Shown: in pieces, positions 1-8,762 of the stretch
Numbering within the stretch: the stretch's first letter is position 1
How the letters are laid out: the number at the start of each line of letters is the position of its first letter
Source: an uncultured Eubacteriales bacterium
Lineage (GTDB): Bacteria > Bacillota > Clostridia > Lachnospirales > Lachnospiraceae
Assembly: GCA_900548855.1 (NCBI GenBank)
Contig: URMF01000001.1
Span: forward strand, 166,345-230,344
Direction: 5' to 3'
Length of the DNA stretch: 64,000 bases
The notes under the pieces: model-generated
What the model was told of the DNA's origin: nothing
The model's input: only the letters and a program-made list of their open reading frames with translations
Databases searched by the model: none
Made by a program: the position numbers and the translations under genes

Positions 1-351
1 AAAGGGAACATCTAAAATCCCCCTACAGGCAAGAACCGCCTGCCCGGTTCCCCATGGCTTTGTTCTACCGGCGGGACAAGTAAATCCATCCGGTAAGTCA
101 TCTTTATCCTGAAATACGTATTCCACCGGACATATTTTTTCAATCCGTGAACCGATTACTTCTCTAAATTCTGTTTCAATATCCCTGCGTATAATAAATA
201 CTACTTTTGTAAAACCTGCTTCCAATGCATCATGGATAGAGTAGTCAATAATAATTTCACCCTGTGGACCCACCTTCTGTAGCTGCTTGATTCCTGCTCC
301 ATACCGGGAACCTATGCCAGCAGCCATAATTACCAACGCAATCTCTCTCAT
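1..351 (-). CDS. Nucleotidyltransferase family protein (partial, 3' end outside window)
   Basis: The first 117 codons of a sugar-nucleotide-type nucleotidyltransferase are visible; the reading frame is still open at the left edge. The N-terminus begins MREIALVIMAAGIGSRYG, a variant of the nucleotide-binding loop (LAAGxGxR) of this superfamily, and a later KPWGTGQAVL stretch resembles the substrate-binding loop of UTP/CTP-using enzymes. The start at 351 is set by an AGGAGG site 5 bases upstream. It lies 77 bases downstream of the phosphopantetheinyl transferase gene on the same strand, so it may be the last visible gene of that operon. Enzymes of this type activate a sugar phosphate or an alcohol phosphate; the substrate cannot be read from the fragment. 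Confidence 0.75.
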   Translation of the reverse strand, partial: MREIALVIMAAGIGSRYGAGIKQLQKVGPQGEIIIDYSIHDALEAGFTKVVFIIRRDIETEFREVIGSRIEKICPVEYVFQDKDDLPDGFTCPAGRTKPWGTGQAVLACRGILDVPF

Positions 352-428
352 CAGTGTCCTCCTTTATATTTTTCTGCCATCATGCTATCATAAACCATAA
401 CAAAAATCAAATTAAATATATATCATCT

Positions 429-1181
429 CTACAGCTCCTTTATCTGTGTAAACAACTCATCCATTTCAAGCCTAGTCATTCTGCCTCCCACTCTTAAAAC
501 GGTTTCCACATCCGGCAGGCTGTCACTGCACACAGATACGCAATAGTCTGCATCCTCCATAAAACAAACTGCAAACCATCTGTCCAGCCCCTCAACACAG
601 GCTGTCCCCGATTCCTCCCGCAATATTCGGAAAGAATTGAGAGGAATACGCAGGCCTTCTCCCGAATGCTTAATAAATGCCTCCTTCATGGTCCAGTATT
701 CCAAGAAGCATTTCTCCTGCTCCTCTCTCTCCCCTGCAGAAATGATATCTGTATACTCATTTTCACAAAAACAGCGTTTTGCTACCGCTAAATAATTTTT
801 CTTTTTATGTTCTATATCAATTCCAACAGGTCTGTCACTGACCGCCAAAACAGCATATTTTCCGGAATGGGACAGGTTAAAATAGGCAACCGGCACCTTT
901 TTCGCCTTCCCAGACTCTGTTTTACCAAGAATCTCCGGGTAATCCAGTTCAGGCTTTCCCTGCTCTCCATACCGGTAACAAATTTTATCCATAGAAATAC
1001 CTGTCTCCCGGCTTAACACATACTGCAAAAATGCACCAGTATACAGCCGTTTCTTGGCTACACTCGCGTTTAATGCCTTTTTTACCCCTGCCTTTCGCTC
1101 CTCCGGTAAAATTCCATATAAAGCAAGTGACTGCTCATACGAGCAGCCACCGCTTAGATTCATATAAAACATATGTATCAT
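429..1181 (-). CDS. 4'-phosphopantetheinyl transferase, Sfp type
   Basis: Transfers the phosphopantetheine arm of CoA to a serine of a carrier protein. In the 250-aa protein I see the superfamily motifs in order: GKPEL (about residues 75-79), FNLSHSG (101-107), GIDIE (120-124, metal-binding acid residues) and WTMKEAFIK (163-171, with the conserved KEA). Length fits the two-lobed Sfp/EntD class rather than the short AcpS class. The open frame extends 13 codons further upstream, but the ATG at 1181 has an AGGAG site 7 bases before it and is preferred. It sits 79 bases downstream of the BtrH-like gene, and a free carrier protein is encoded just before that, so its natural substrate is probably that carrier protein. 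A role on fatty-acid ACP cannot be excluded. Confidence 0.85.
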   Translation of the reverse strand: MIHMFYMNLSGGCSYEQSLALYGILPEERKAGVKKALNASVAKKRLYTGAFLQYVLSRETGISMDKICYRYGEQGKPELDYPEILGKTESGKAKKVPVAYFNLSHSGKYAVLAVSDRPVGIDIEHKKKNYLAVAKRCFCENEYTDIISAGEREEQEKCFLEYWTMKEAFIKHSGEGLRIPLNSFRILREESGTACVEGLDRWFAVCFMEDADYCVSVCSDSLPDVETVLRVGGRMTRLEMDELFTQIKEL

Positions 1182-1260
1182 AGTTTGTCTCCTGATTTCC
1201 CAAACAACTCTGCCATCCATTCATTTGGGATTCAAACCAAAAATTAATTATATTATACTT

Positions 1261-2307
1261 TTATAATAACTCTGTTACCCTGCTAAGAATTGCTATCTCT
1301 TTCTCCTTGGCATCATCCAGATATCCTGCAATTCTGTCACCGGCTTCAATCTCATCGGTTACGGAGATACGAACCAACAGATTCCGGGCTGTCAGCATAT
1401 CCTCCACAACAACCGCATAATCATCTAACATTTGCTGGTTAAACGGAATCACTTCATTTGCCATTAAATATTTTAATCGGTCTAACATTAAAACCTTATG
1501 GTCATAGGCGATATGTAACGCACGGATATCAAAATCCGGCTCCTCCTTGTGAAGCTGCTTATCCACTCTTGCTTTCAGGGCCTCGTAGACATTTACACCA
1601 AAAACCGTATCATCAAACCGGTTTCTCATCATCCGGAAATGTTCCTTCGTGTCTGCACCCGTCAGATATTCTTCCAGGGTCCTCTTAATCAAAACCCGGT
1701 CAATATCATAATATTTACTGTCAACATTTTTCTGAATGACATACAAGCCCCGGGTGCCTTTATAATCATCACGGAATACATGATCCTCTCCGGCAGAAAG
1801 AACATCAAAGCCTCTCTTAACCGCATCAAAGGTAACCGTTGTATATGCATACTTATCCTTAAAGGTAAAATCGCCTACATAGAATACCTCTTCCTCCATG
1901 TTATATCCATAAATGAACAATTCATGGGAAAACTTATAGTCTACACTGACATCACTAATCATTCTCGCCTCATCGAAGGCACCATATACATATCCGCCAA
2001 GGTCAATGGTCTTCACAATAAAATCAACCACATCACCACAATAACTTTCAATCTGCGGCTTTGTAATCAGTGAAAAGATAAGATACGGACATTCCTTCAT
2101 TGCACTGCTTCCCGGCATCATATCACATAACAAAATCTCATCCCCGCTTGTATACTCCGGAATATTATAGCAACGGAGCTGGATATAGTTGCTGTATATC
2201 CATCTTTTTGCATTCTCGTCCTCTCCAAGAATTGAAAATAAAGTTGCATGCCACTGCCATGATGTAATGGCAGGATATTTAACAGGTAAAACCACTTTGT
2301 TAGCCAT
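1261..2307 (-). CDS. BtrH-like protein, putative carrier-protein-dependent acyltransferase
   Basis: A 348-aa soluble protein without signal peptide or membrane segments. The N-terminal third (ITSWQWHATLFSILG at about 14-28, WIYSNYIQL at 36-44, HELFIYGYN near 130) resembles proteins found in Paenibacillus and clostridial peptide-synthetase clusters that carry the butirosin BtrH N-terminal domain, from memory of that family. BtrH itself moves an acyl chain from an ACP to an aminoglycoside. I do not see the cysteine expected near the N-terminus in papain-like members: the corresponding place reads QWHAT. The last third is helical and charged. The gene begins 19 bases after the ACP stop and has an AAGGAGGAG site, so the two are surely co-transcribed. 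Family assignment is moderate; the acyltransferase role is inferred from the neighbours. Confidence 0.5.
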   Translation of the reverse strand: MANKVVLPVKYPAITSWQWHATLFSILGEDENAKRWIYSNYIQLRCYNIPEYTSGDEILLCDMMPGSSAMKECPYLIFSLITKPQIESYCGDVVDFIVKTIDLGGYVYGAFDEARMISDVSVDYKFSHELFIYGYNMEEEVFYVGDFTFKDKYAYTTVTFDAVKRGFDVLSAGEDHVFRDDYKGTRGLYVIQKNVDSKYYDIDRVLIKRTLEEYLTGADTKEHFRMMRNRFDDTVFGVNVYEALKARVDKQLHKEEPDFDIRALHIAYDHKVLMLDRLKYLMANEVIPFNQQMLDDYAVVVEDMLTARNLLVRISVTDEIEAGDRIAGYLDDAKEKEIAILSRVTELL

Positions 2308-2326
2308 AATACTTACTCCTCCTTCA

Positions 2327-2578
2327 TTACTGCAGCTTTTCTTCGATTACTTCAATGACATCATCAAAATTCTCGTATTTGTTAAGCGCCAGCTCTCTGT
2401 CATCAAATTTCACATTGAATGCCTGTTCAGCGTCCACAATCATCTTAATCAATGACACGGAATCTACCCCATATTCATCCGCCAGGGAAGCCTCTGTATC
2501 GAGCTTGTCCACTTCAACGTCCGGCAGCTCTTCCTCAATAATTTCCAGTAGTTTTTCTTTGATTTCCTTCTTTTCCAT
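2327..2578 (-). CDS. Acyl carrier protein (stand-alone)
   Basis: An 83-residue acidic carrier protein. Ser40 in the motif DEYGVDSVSL is the expected phosphopantetheine attachment site, followed by the helix II/III pattern (IKMIVDAEQAF) of ACPs. The annotated start at 2578 (MEKKEIKEKL) has a GGAGGG site 8 bases upstream; a longer open frame to 2644 has no site and would add a non-ACP-like leader. It does not sit beside fatty-acid synthesis genes. Instead it is followed by a BtrH-like protein and a phosphopantetheinyl transferase, and preceded by a MATE exporter 80 bases upstream. This suggests a specialised carrier protein for a small acylated or aminoacylated product rather than the housekeeping AcpP. 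Confidence 0.88.
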   Translation of the reverse strand: MEKKEIKEKLLEIIEEELPDVEVDKLDTEASLADEYGVDSVSLIKMIVDAEQAFNVKFDDRELALNKYENFDDVIEVIEEKLQ

Positions 2579-2658
2579 GCTGATACCCTCCATAAATTCT
2601 AATACACTTATTATTTTAATACGAATACAGGTAATGTTCAACAAAAATATTTAAAAAT

Positions 2659-4023
2659 TTATGTTTCTATTTTATCTGCAAAAGCGGTATTCTTCTTTAC
2701 TATATGCGTATAGAAGTCCCACATCACAAGGCACATGCACACAATCCATATGACAGGCTCCGAAATGCACACCCCCAGATATCCAAGCTTTGGCGCCAGA
2801 TACGCCGCTACCAGAAATTTTCCGACCAGCTCAATGATACTTCCAATCACCGGTATCATGCGTCGGTTCAATCCCTGTAATGTAGACCTCAAGACCAAAA
2901 GGGGTACTAAAAAATAAAAAAACGGAAAGTTAATGCGTATATATTTTACTGCTGTATCAATCACCACCGGATTCTCCGAGCCGGTAATGGCATGTGCGAG
3001 AAATGGGCCGGCAAAAAAAGCTGTAACTACGCCTACCGTCGACCAGATAAAGCCTAACATAAAAGTATCCAAAATTCCCTCTTTAATACGGTCAATCCTC
3101 CCTGCACCATAATTCTGACTGGCATAGGTAGAGGCTGTGACCGAAAAAGTAGAAAATACTATCATAAAAAGTTCATCCATTTTCCGTGCTGCTGTATGCG
3201 CCGCAATCACCTCTTTGTCAAAGCTGTTAACAGCGCTTTGCAGTGCCACTGTTCCAATCGAAACTACCGCAAGCATCATTGCCATGGAAAATGCAGTAGC
3301 CAGCAAATCCTTAACAATCTTTTTTTCAAATACCATATGACACTTATGTATCCGTAAATCCGCACATTTTGTCAGGATATACCACAAACTGGCAGCAACA
3401 GAGAGCAGCTGCGCCAGCACGGTTGCAAGGGCAGCTCCTCCTACTCCCAAATGAAGCCCTGCCACAAACCAGACATCCAGGACCACATTGACAACCGATG
3501 CAATAACCAGAAACACCAGCGGCATAACACTATTACCGACAGCACGCATAATTCCAGCGAACATATTATAGCTGACCGTGACAATTAATCCGGCAAATGC
3601 AATTTTCAAATAAGAAACCGCATCCTTCATAATGGAATCCGGCGTTCCCAGCAGCCGCAACAGCGGTTCAATACCAAGCAATGCCAGCACTGTGAGAACA
3701 ACCGATATAAGAACGGAAAGTGCATAGGTCATAAACAGTGCTTTTTTAAAGCCCTCTTCATCCTTTGCACCATAGTATCTGGCTAAAATCATGGAAAAAC
3801 CATTGGTGGCACCATAGGCAAGACTTGTAACCAGACTAAAGAACGGGCTTGTGGCTCCCACCGCCGCTAATGCATCGTCTCCCAGAACATTGCCAACAAT
3901 AGCCGTATCCATCACATTATAAAATTGTTGAAATATATTTCCAAATAAAATGGGTAACGAAAATAACAGAATCAATTTAATGGGACTGCCTTCTGTCATA
4001 TCCAAATCCATAGACCTTTTCAT
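2659..4023 (-). CDS. MATE family efflux transporter
   Basis: A 454-aa integral membrane protein with the twelve-helix, two-halves layout of Na+- or H+-driven multidrug and toxic compound extrusion pumps. The opening (DMTEGSPIKLILLFSLPILFGNIFQQFYN) and the repeat of this pattern in the second half are typical of the DinF/NorM-like group common in Clostridia. A GGAGG site lies 8 bases before the ATG. It stands 80 bases upstream of the ACP gene on the same strand with no visible terminator between, so it is a good candidate for exporting whatever the ACP/BtrH-like genes make. A second MATE gene at 40.8 kb is related but is in an unrelated context. Confidence 0.92.
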   Translation of the reverse strand: MKRSMDLDMTEGSPIKLILLFSLPILFGNIFQQFYNVMDTAIVGNVLGDDALAAVGATSPFFSLVTSLAYGATNGFSMILARYYGAKDEEGFKKALFMTYALSVLISVVLTVLALLGIEPLLRLLGTPDSIMKDAVSYLKIAFAGLIVTVSYNMFAGIMRAVGNSVMPLVFLVIASVVNVVLDVWFVAGLHLGVGGAALATVLAQLLSVAASLWYILTKCADLRIHKCHMVFEKKIVKDLLATAFSMAMMLAVVSIGTVALQSAVNSFDKEVIAAHTAARKMDELFMIVFSTFSVTASTYASQNYGAGRIDRIKEGILDTFMLGFIWSTVGVVTAFFAGPFLAHAITGSENPVVIDTAVKYIRINFPFFYFLVPLLVLRSTLQGLNRRMIPVIGSIIELVGKFLVAAYLAPKLGYLGVCISEPVIWIVCMCLVMWDFYTHIVKKNTAFADKIET

Positions 4024-4084
4024 ACTGTACCTCCATATATCCCCTGTTTTTCCCTCTATTCAGTCTCTATAGCAGATTCCACTC

Positions 4085-5812
4085 TTAATTATTTCCCTGT
4101 TTTTCCTGTAATGTTTTGTTCTTTTTATTTCGAATCGCCCGAAGTAGTACTCCGTGCACCAGATTCAGGTATAAGAGAACGCAGAGAACCACAGCAATGA
4201 CAAAGCCTGCCATTACATCTACTGTATAGTAGGAAATTGCATCCTCCAGCGCTTTTCCGTGGAAAAATTCATTTACTGCCACAGAAAGCCTGTCAACCGT
4301 ATAGAACGGTACTATACCGAATATAACCTGAACCAGTCCTGTAAGAACCAGCAATATTTCTCCAAACCGGTAAGGATTCCTGTTTGAAGCCTCACTGTAG
4401 TCAGCCGGGGGTTCCTTTTCACCTTGTGCCTGAAACTCCTCCTCCGTTGTTAAAATCCGTATGGTTTCGTCCTTCTTACTGACAAACAGCTTCATAAATA
4501 CCCTGGCAAGCGCTGTCATTAAGAATGCCCACTGAATCGTATACACCACCAGCAGCCATTTCCAGCCGACAGTAGTCAGAATTGATTTATATAACAACGA
4601 GTGCGCCAGAAAACCTGCCGTTCCCGGTACGCCCCCAAGGCTTGCACAAGCCAGCAGACATGCCACTGCCAATAATTTATTGCCTTTTCCGGAGGCAATC
4701 AAACCTTTAATCTCGTAAGTCTTAATCTTCCTCACCAGCTCCAGTGCCACCATATAGAGCACCATCAAAGATACAGAGGATATCACCAGAATATACAGGC
4801 TGCTCCGTATTGCATAGGCGTTTGACTCTCCTCCCAACACCATCAAAGAAATGGAAAGGGCATTAAAACCATTTACCGCCACATCTAGTCCCATAAGAAT
4901 TTTACGGATATCGGTGGATGTAAAAGTAATGAATAATCCCCATATTCCTGTTGCAATTCCCATTACCAGCAAAATTTTCCCAAATATGGAATTGTCCTGA
5001 AACACATTGACAGCCAGCATCAAAATACCGAAAAGTCCCAGTTTGGAAACCAGCCCACCTAGTACAGAAGAAAGCTCTATCAATCCATGAGAATTGCCAC
5101 GGGTTACCTGGAACTGCAACGGGAATAATCCGGCAAATACAGCAAAACCAAGAAACATAATGCAGCTGCCTATGAGAATTCCCCTGCTGCCACCATTTAA
5201 TAAAACATAGGATGACGTCACAACCCCAATGTAATTAACATTAATACTTCCCATATATCCCAGAACCAGCACCAATCCAATAGTAATTGCAATTATACCA
5301 GCAACGGTAAATGCCAGATAAATATTGGCATTTCGCAATACCGTTTTGTCCTGCCTGTGAATAATTAACGGATAAGCAAGCAACATGGCAAATGCCATAA
5401 AAACCAGAAAATCAAAAAAGTTAGGCGTTAAAAATGCCCCCAGCACCATACTGAGCAGGCACATATAAAGCAAATAAAACCGATTGCTGCCCTTCTCATT
5501 TTTTATGGACTCCTTCATAAACTGGCTCACCACTCCGAATACCACTACTGTCACAGTACACAACAGCAGCCGTATCCTATCAATAGTAAAATATAAGCCG
5601 AATCCCAAAATATCATCAAAGCTTAAGGATAATACAGACCATTCCTTTACAATCTCATATCCCATACAGGCAAGCATAACGCATTCCACAAACATAACAA
5701 TGTCAATCCAGTCATTTCTTGTTGATTTGTTCTTTTTGCCGAGGAAGAAACCAATGATTCCTCCAAGCATTGGAAAGAGCCATACCAGCAGCAAACCATA
5801 ATTATTTTCCAT
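4085..5812 (-). CDS. Complex I / Mrp-type antiporter-like membrane subunit (NuoL/M/N family)
   Basis: A roughly 575-aa protein with about 14 hydrophobic helices and the proton-antiporter fold of NuoL/M/N, MrpA/D and hydrogenase-4 subunits. The segment LSSVLGGLVSKLGLFGIL matches the conserved helix with a channel lysine, and GGVPGTAGFLAHSLLYKSIL matches the family's GxPPxxGFxxK loop. The family's conserved glutamate in helix 5 is not evident: the aligned stretch reads FMAFAMLLAYPL, with alanine at that place. I prefer the ATG at 5812; the open frame can also start at a GTG at 5821 with poorer spacing to GGCGGG. It follows its small partner by 13 bases. No other complex I, Mrp or hydrogenase subunit is nearby, so its partner complex and coupling ion are unknown. 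Confidence 0.75.
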   Translation of the reverse strand: MENNYGLLLVWLFPMLGGIIGFFLGKKNKSTRNDWIDIVMFVECVMLACMGYEIVKEWSVLSLSFDDILGFGLYFTIDRIRLLLCTVTVVVFGVVSQFMKESIKNEKGSNRFYLLYMCLLSMVLGAFLTPNFFDFLVFMAFAMLLAYPLIIHRQDKTVLRNANIYLAFTVAGIIAITIGLVLVLGYMGSINVNYIGVVTSSYVLLNGGSRGILIGSCIMFLGFAVFAGLFPLQFQVTRGNSHGLIELSSVLGGLVSKLGLFGILMLAVNVFQDNSIFGKILLVMGIATGIWGLFITFTSTDIRKILMGLDVAVNGFNALSISLMVLGGESNAYAIRSSLYILVISSVSLMVLYMVALELVRKIKTYEIKGLIASGKGNKLLAVACLLACASLGGVPGTAGFLAHSLLYKSILTTVGWKWLLVVYTIQWAFLMTALARVFMKLFVSKKDETIRILTTEEEFQAQGEKEPPADYSEASNRNPYRFGEILLVLTGLVQVIFGIVPFYTVDRLSVAVNEFFHGKALEDAISYYTVDVMAGFVIAVVLCVLLYLNLVHGVLLRAIRNKKNKTLQEKQGNN

Positions 5813-5825
5813 CTCTATCACCCGC

Positions 5826-6464
5826 CTAACTAAATATATTTTCTATTGGTTTATCAAGCACAGACATTACCTGGTTTTGGAAAATACAGAGAAGCACCAA
5901 AACCAATGCCAAAACAACCAAAACAACCACAAGTCCTTTGGAAGGTGATTTCAGTTTCACATTACCGGACAGATAAGCCTGTTTTAGGATTGAAAAGGTA
6001 AGCATCGCCAAAATTGCAATACCTGCAATTATACCAGCCAGCCCCAGATAAACGCATATACCAAATTTGCTCCCTACTATACCTAAAATAGAATGAATAA
6101 TTCCATAAAAGGTTCCGGTAGCCGGAAAACCTACCAGAATTACTGCAAAGATAACTGCTGCTGTATACAGAAACGGCATCCCCTGCCTGGTACCTACTAA
6201 TTCCTCCACAGATGTAAGCTCATTTTTCTTACCGATATTATAAAACAAGATAACAAAGCATAACAGCGCCGGAAGCTGGAATACTGCCTGCCGCAGTCCT
6301 CCCTTTACACCGAACAAATTCCACAGAGAAATCGGCAGCGCCACCATTCCGGCTGTGGAAATACAAAGAAACAACAGCTTCTTTTTCATATTTTTTGTTT
6401 TGGCTCCTCCAAGTCCCAGTAAAATCAATATGACTGAGAGAATCATTAATATTTTGTTTATCAT
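5826..6464 (-). CDS. Small membrane protein, partner of the antiporter-like subunit
   Basis: A 212-aa protein with about six hydrophobic helices and almost no soluble part. The loop VGFPATGTFYG resembles the GxPPxxGF loop near the C-terminal half of NuoM/N-type subunits, so it may be a shortened relative of the same family. It is encoded directly before the 575-aa subunit with only 13 bases between, and 64 bases after corA. RBS AGGAGG precedes the ATG at 6464. I do not recognise a named family with confidence. The pair could form a minimal ion-translocating complex, but nothing in the sequence shows a redox partner. Confidence 0.6.
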   Translation of the reverse strand: MINKILMILSVILILLGLGGAKTKNMKKKLLFLCISTAGMVALPISLWNLFGVKGGLRQAVFQLPALLCFVILFYNIGKKNELTSVEELVGTRQGMPFLYTAAVIFAVILVGFPATGTFYGIIHSILGIVGSKFGICVYLGLAGIIAGIAILAMLTFSILKQAYLSGNVKLKSPSKGLVVVLVVLALVLVLLCIFQNQVMSVLDKPIENIFS

Positions 6465-6528
6465 GTGTACCTCCTAAAGAATACTTTTTCACCTGCAGCA
6501 GCTATAAGATAACTGCACCGCCAGGTGT

Positions 6529-7437
6529 TTATAACAATTTATGTTTTCGAAATGCAATTATGCAAAGCAGTACAACAGCAGCAGAGAAAATAACAACTCC
6601 AAAATAGCTATACTGCCAGTGCAGCTCCGGCATATATTCAAAATTCATCCCATACCATCCAACAATTAATGACAGGGGGGAAAAAATTGTGGTAATCACC
6701 GTAAACAGTTTCATAATGTTATTTAAGTTATAATCCAGCATCGCATCATGAGTCTCACGAAGCTGCACTGTATATTCCTTTAAATACTTTACATTCTCAC
6801 TTAACCGGTTGGTCCGTTCTGTAAACATAGAAAAACGGCGAATATTTTCCGGGGGAAACATATCATTTTCATTGTCACGCAATATCTCTCCCACATCAAT
6901 CAGCTGTTCATAATAATTCCAGATATACATAAGTTCTTTTTTTATAAGCAATATTTCATTGATAAATGCCGGGTCCACATGCTCCTTTAAAATTCTGGTT
7001 TCTAAGACACTCATATGAAATTCCATGTTTTCCAGAAATTTTTTATCATCCTGAACCAGCTGATTTAAAAAATGGTACAGAAACTTCTCCGGTACGGTTT
7101 CCTTTAATCCCTGCCCCTCTTCCTCATACCTCTTCACAACCTCGTCAAACAAAATGCGTATGCTGCCATCCTCATCCTTCACATCTACTATAAGGCAAAG
7201 GTCATTCCGGATATACAGAGCTACCCTGTCCTTTTCTCCAAACACATCCTGAAAATTTAACAAATCCAGTACCATAAAAACCAGATTGGGCATCACATAG
7301 GTATTACTACGGAAATTATAAAGATTTCCTCCACATTCCCCTATTGTCTGCTCCGGAAAGCCAAACATGACATAGTCATCCTGAAGCTCCTGATAAGTGA
7401 CAATTCCAGCCCTTCCTCTCTTCAATTCATAAAACAT
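6529..7437 (-). CDS. corA: CorA family magnesium/divalent cation transporter
   Basis: A 302-aa protein with a long cytosolic N-terminal domain rich in charged helices and two C-terminal membrane helices. The diagnostic YGMN motif is at about residues 262-265, at the end of the first membrane helix, followed by a short acidic loop (FEYMPELHW) and the second helix. This is the CorA selectivity filter. The protein mediates Mg2+ (or Co2+/Ni2+) uptake as a pentamer. The start has a GGAG site 8 bases upstream. It is the most upstream gene of a possible leftward operon containing the antiporter-like pair and the MATE/ACP genes. Confidence 0.9.
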   Translation of the reverse strand: MFYELKRGRAGIVTYQELQDDYVMFGFPEQTIGECGGNLYNFRSNTYVMPNLVFMVLDLLNFQDVFGEKDRVALYIRNDLCLIVDVKDEDGSIRILFDEVVKRYEEEGQGLKETVPEKFLYHFLNQLVQDDKKFLENMEFHMSVLETRILKEHVDPAFINEILLIKKELMYIWNYYEQLIDVGEILRDNENDMFPPENIRRFSMFTERTNRLSENVKYLKEYTVQLRETHDAMLDYNLNNIMKLFTVITTIFSPLSLIVGWYGMNFEYMPELHWQYSYFGVVIFSAAVVLLCIIAFRKHKLL

Positions 7438-7581
7438 AGCCTACTCCATTCCAGCCAATTTAGCCTTTATAAAATTCTATTTCCCGGAAATCTGCCATCA
7501 ACACACGATTTCCTGCTATGTAGTATGCGTAATGTTTGGTAAATAATGTAAGGCATTCACCTCTTTTATGTACGCAAAAAA

Positions 7582-7606
7582 GGGCTGTCACAAAATGCGA
7601 CAGCCC
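7582..7606 (-). terminator. Rho-independent terminator after the DUF1002 gene
   Basis: Perfect 8-bp stem GGGCTGTC / GACAGCCC with a 9-base loop. Read on the minus strand it is followed by six T residues. It lies 56 bases downstream of the DUF1002 stop codon, between that gene and corA, and so separates the two transcription units. Confidence 0.85.
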
Positions 7607-7661
7607 CATTTTACCACTCTTTGTAAAAATTACAATTGTTTTCACATTTAATTCATGAAAA

Positions 7662-8567
7662 TCAGCTGAATATATCATTAAAGAAACTCTGTATTGCATC
7701 AATAATCTTCTGGAAGAAATTCTTTGCCTGCTCCTTGTCAATTCCCATGTCCTCCAGCTTGTTAAATAAGTCCTTTGCCTGCTCCTTCATACTATCAATA
7801 TCCAGGTCAAGACTGGCAATCTTTTTCATTAAAGAAATAATGGTCTGCTTCTCTTCCTCTGTGATGGTGATATTCAGCTGCTCAGCGCCTTCATCAATTG
7901 CCTCGCTGATTGCTTCATCATCATCAAGACCTCCTTCTACAACCTTAGCCTTAACAAATGCAATTAATTGCTCGATATCCTCTGAATTGATATCCTCTGC
8001 CATCTGACTGGTGACAACAAGCTCGTTCACTGCAGTATCCATACTTTCTTCTGAAATTTCCTCTCCTGTTAATTCAGAATATGCTTTCATAGCTCCCACC
8101 AGGGCCGCTGTTCCCGTAATCTCAAACGGTCCTGCTACAATTACATCTGCATTCTCGATACCGGCAGTAATCAGGGCATTGGTATACATACCTGCAGTAC
8201 AATAAGAAATATTCTTTGTCTCCACATCAATTCCATCTCCATCTTCCCCTAGCACAACGATAACCGAAGAAAGGGCTCTGGAGCCAATTACACTGTTGTC
8301 CAGATAATCGCCTAAATATTTGTGTTCATCATCATTGGTAATTTCGCCAACTGTATAATCCTCCAAATCTTCCTCAGCAATTCCCAGCAAATCCATAACC
8401 GTTGCTTTCTCATCACCTTTTAAATCCGCACCAAAGGATACATAAACATCCTTCGGGTCCGCTTCGGATACTGCGTCTGCCTTTGCAGTCATTCCCGCTG
8501 CCGGCATTGTTAGTACCATTGCTGCCGTCAATACTGCTGCTGTTATCTTCCTATATAATGTTTTCAT
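7662..8567 (-). CDS. Secreted DUF1002 family protein
   Basis: A 301-aa protein with a clear signal peptide (basic MKTLYRK, hydrophobic stretch, cleavage likely after MTAKADA near residue 32). The body, with VYVSFGADLKGDEKATVMDLLGI, a serine-rich ISYCTAGMYTNALITAGI segment and the AxxxIVAGPFEITGTAALVGAMKAY region, matches the DUF1002 (YpuA-like) family of exported Firmicute proteins of unknown function. The acidic C-terminal third is helical and may be a separate module (DKEQAKNFFQKIIDAI). It has its own terminator downstream, so it is probably transcribed alone. No enzymatic motif is visible. Confidence 0.8.
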   Translation of the reverse strand: MKTLYRKITAAVLTAAMVLTMPAAGMTAKADAVSEADPKDVYVSFGADLKGDEKATVMDLLGIAEEDLEDYTVGEITNDDEHKYLGDYLDNSVIGSRALSSVIVVLGEDGDGIDVETKNISYCTAGMYTNALITAGIENADVIVAGPFEITGTAALVGAMKAYSELTGEEISEESMDTAVNELVVTSQMAEDINSEDIEQLIAFVKAKVVEGGLDDDEAISEAIDEGAEQLNITITEEEKQTIISLMKKIASLDLDIDSMKEQAKDLFNKLEDMGIDKEQAKNFFQKIIDAIQSFFNDIFS

Positions 8568-8762
8568 GTCATGTCCTCCCTAATTATAAGCGTATGCCGC
8601 TTTGCTTTTCTAACAGGTTCTATATTATCGCCTTACAGACGCCTGTCATTCCTTCCTGCTATCATAGCATTATGCTTCCCATCCGTCAAATAAAGACTTT
8701 CTGAAATAAATCTTTCAAATTTATTAACTTTATGAACGCTGCCTTTCAAATATGTTACATTC

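Noticed and set aside
1549..2073. A 174-codon plus-strand open frame
   Set aside because: Antisense to the BtrH-like gene, no ribosome binding site, no coherent protein pattern.
7460..7741. A 93-codon minus-strand open frame after corA
   Set aside because: It runs through a strong terminator and overlaps the end of the DUF1002 gene in another frame.
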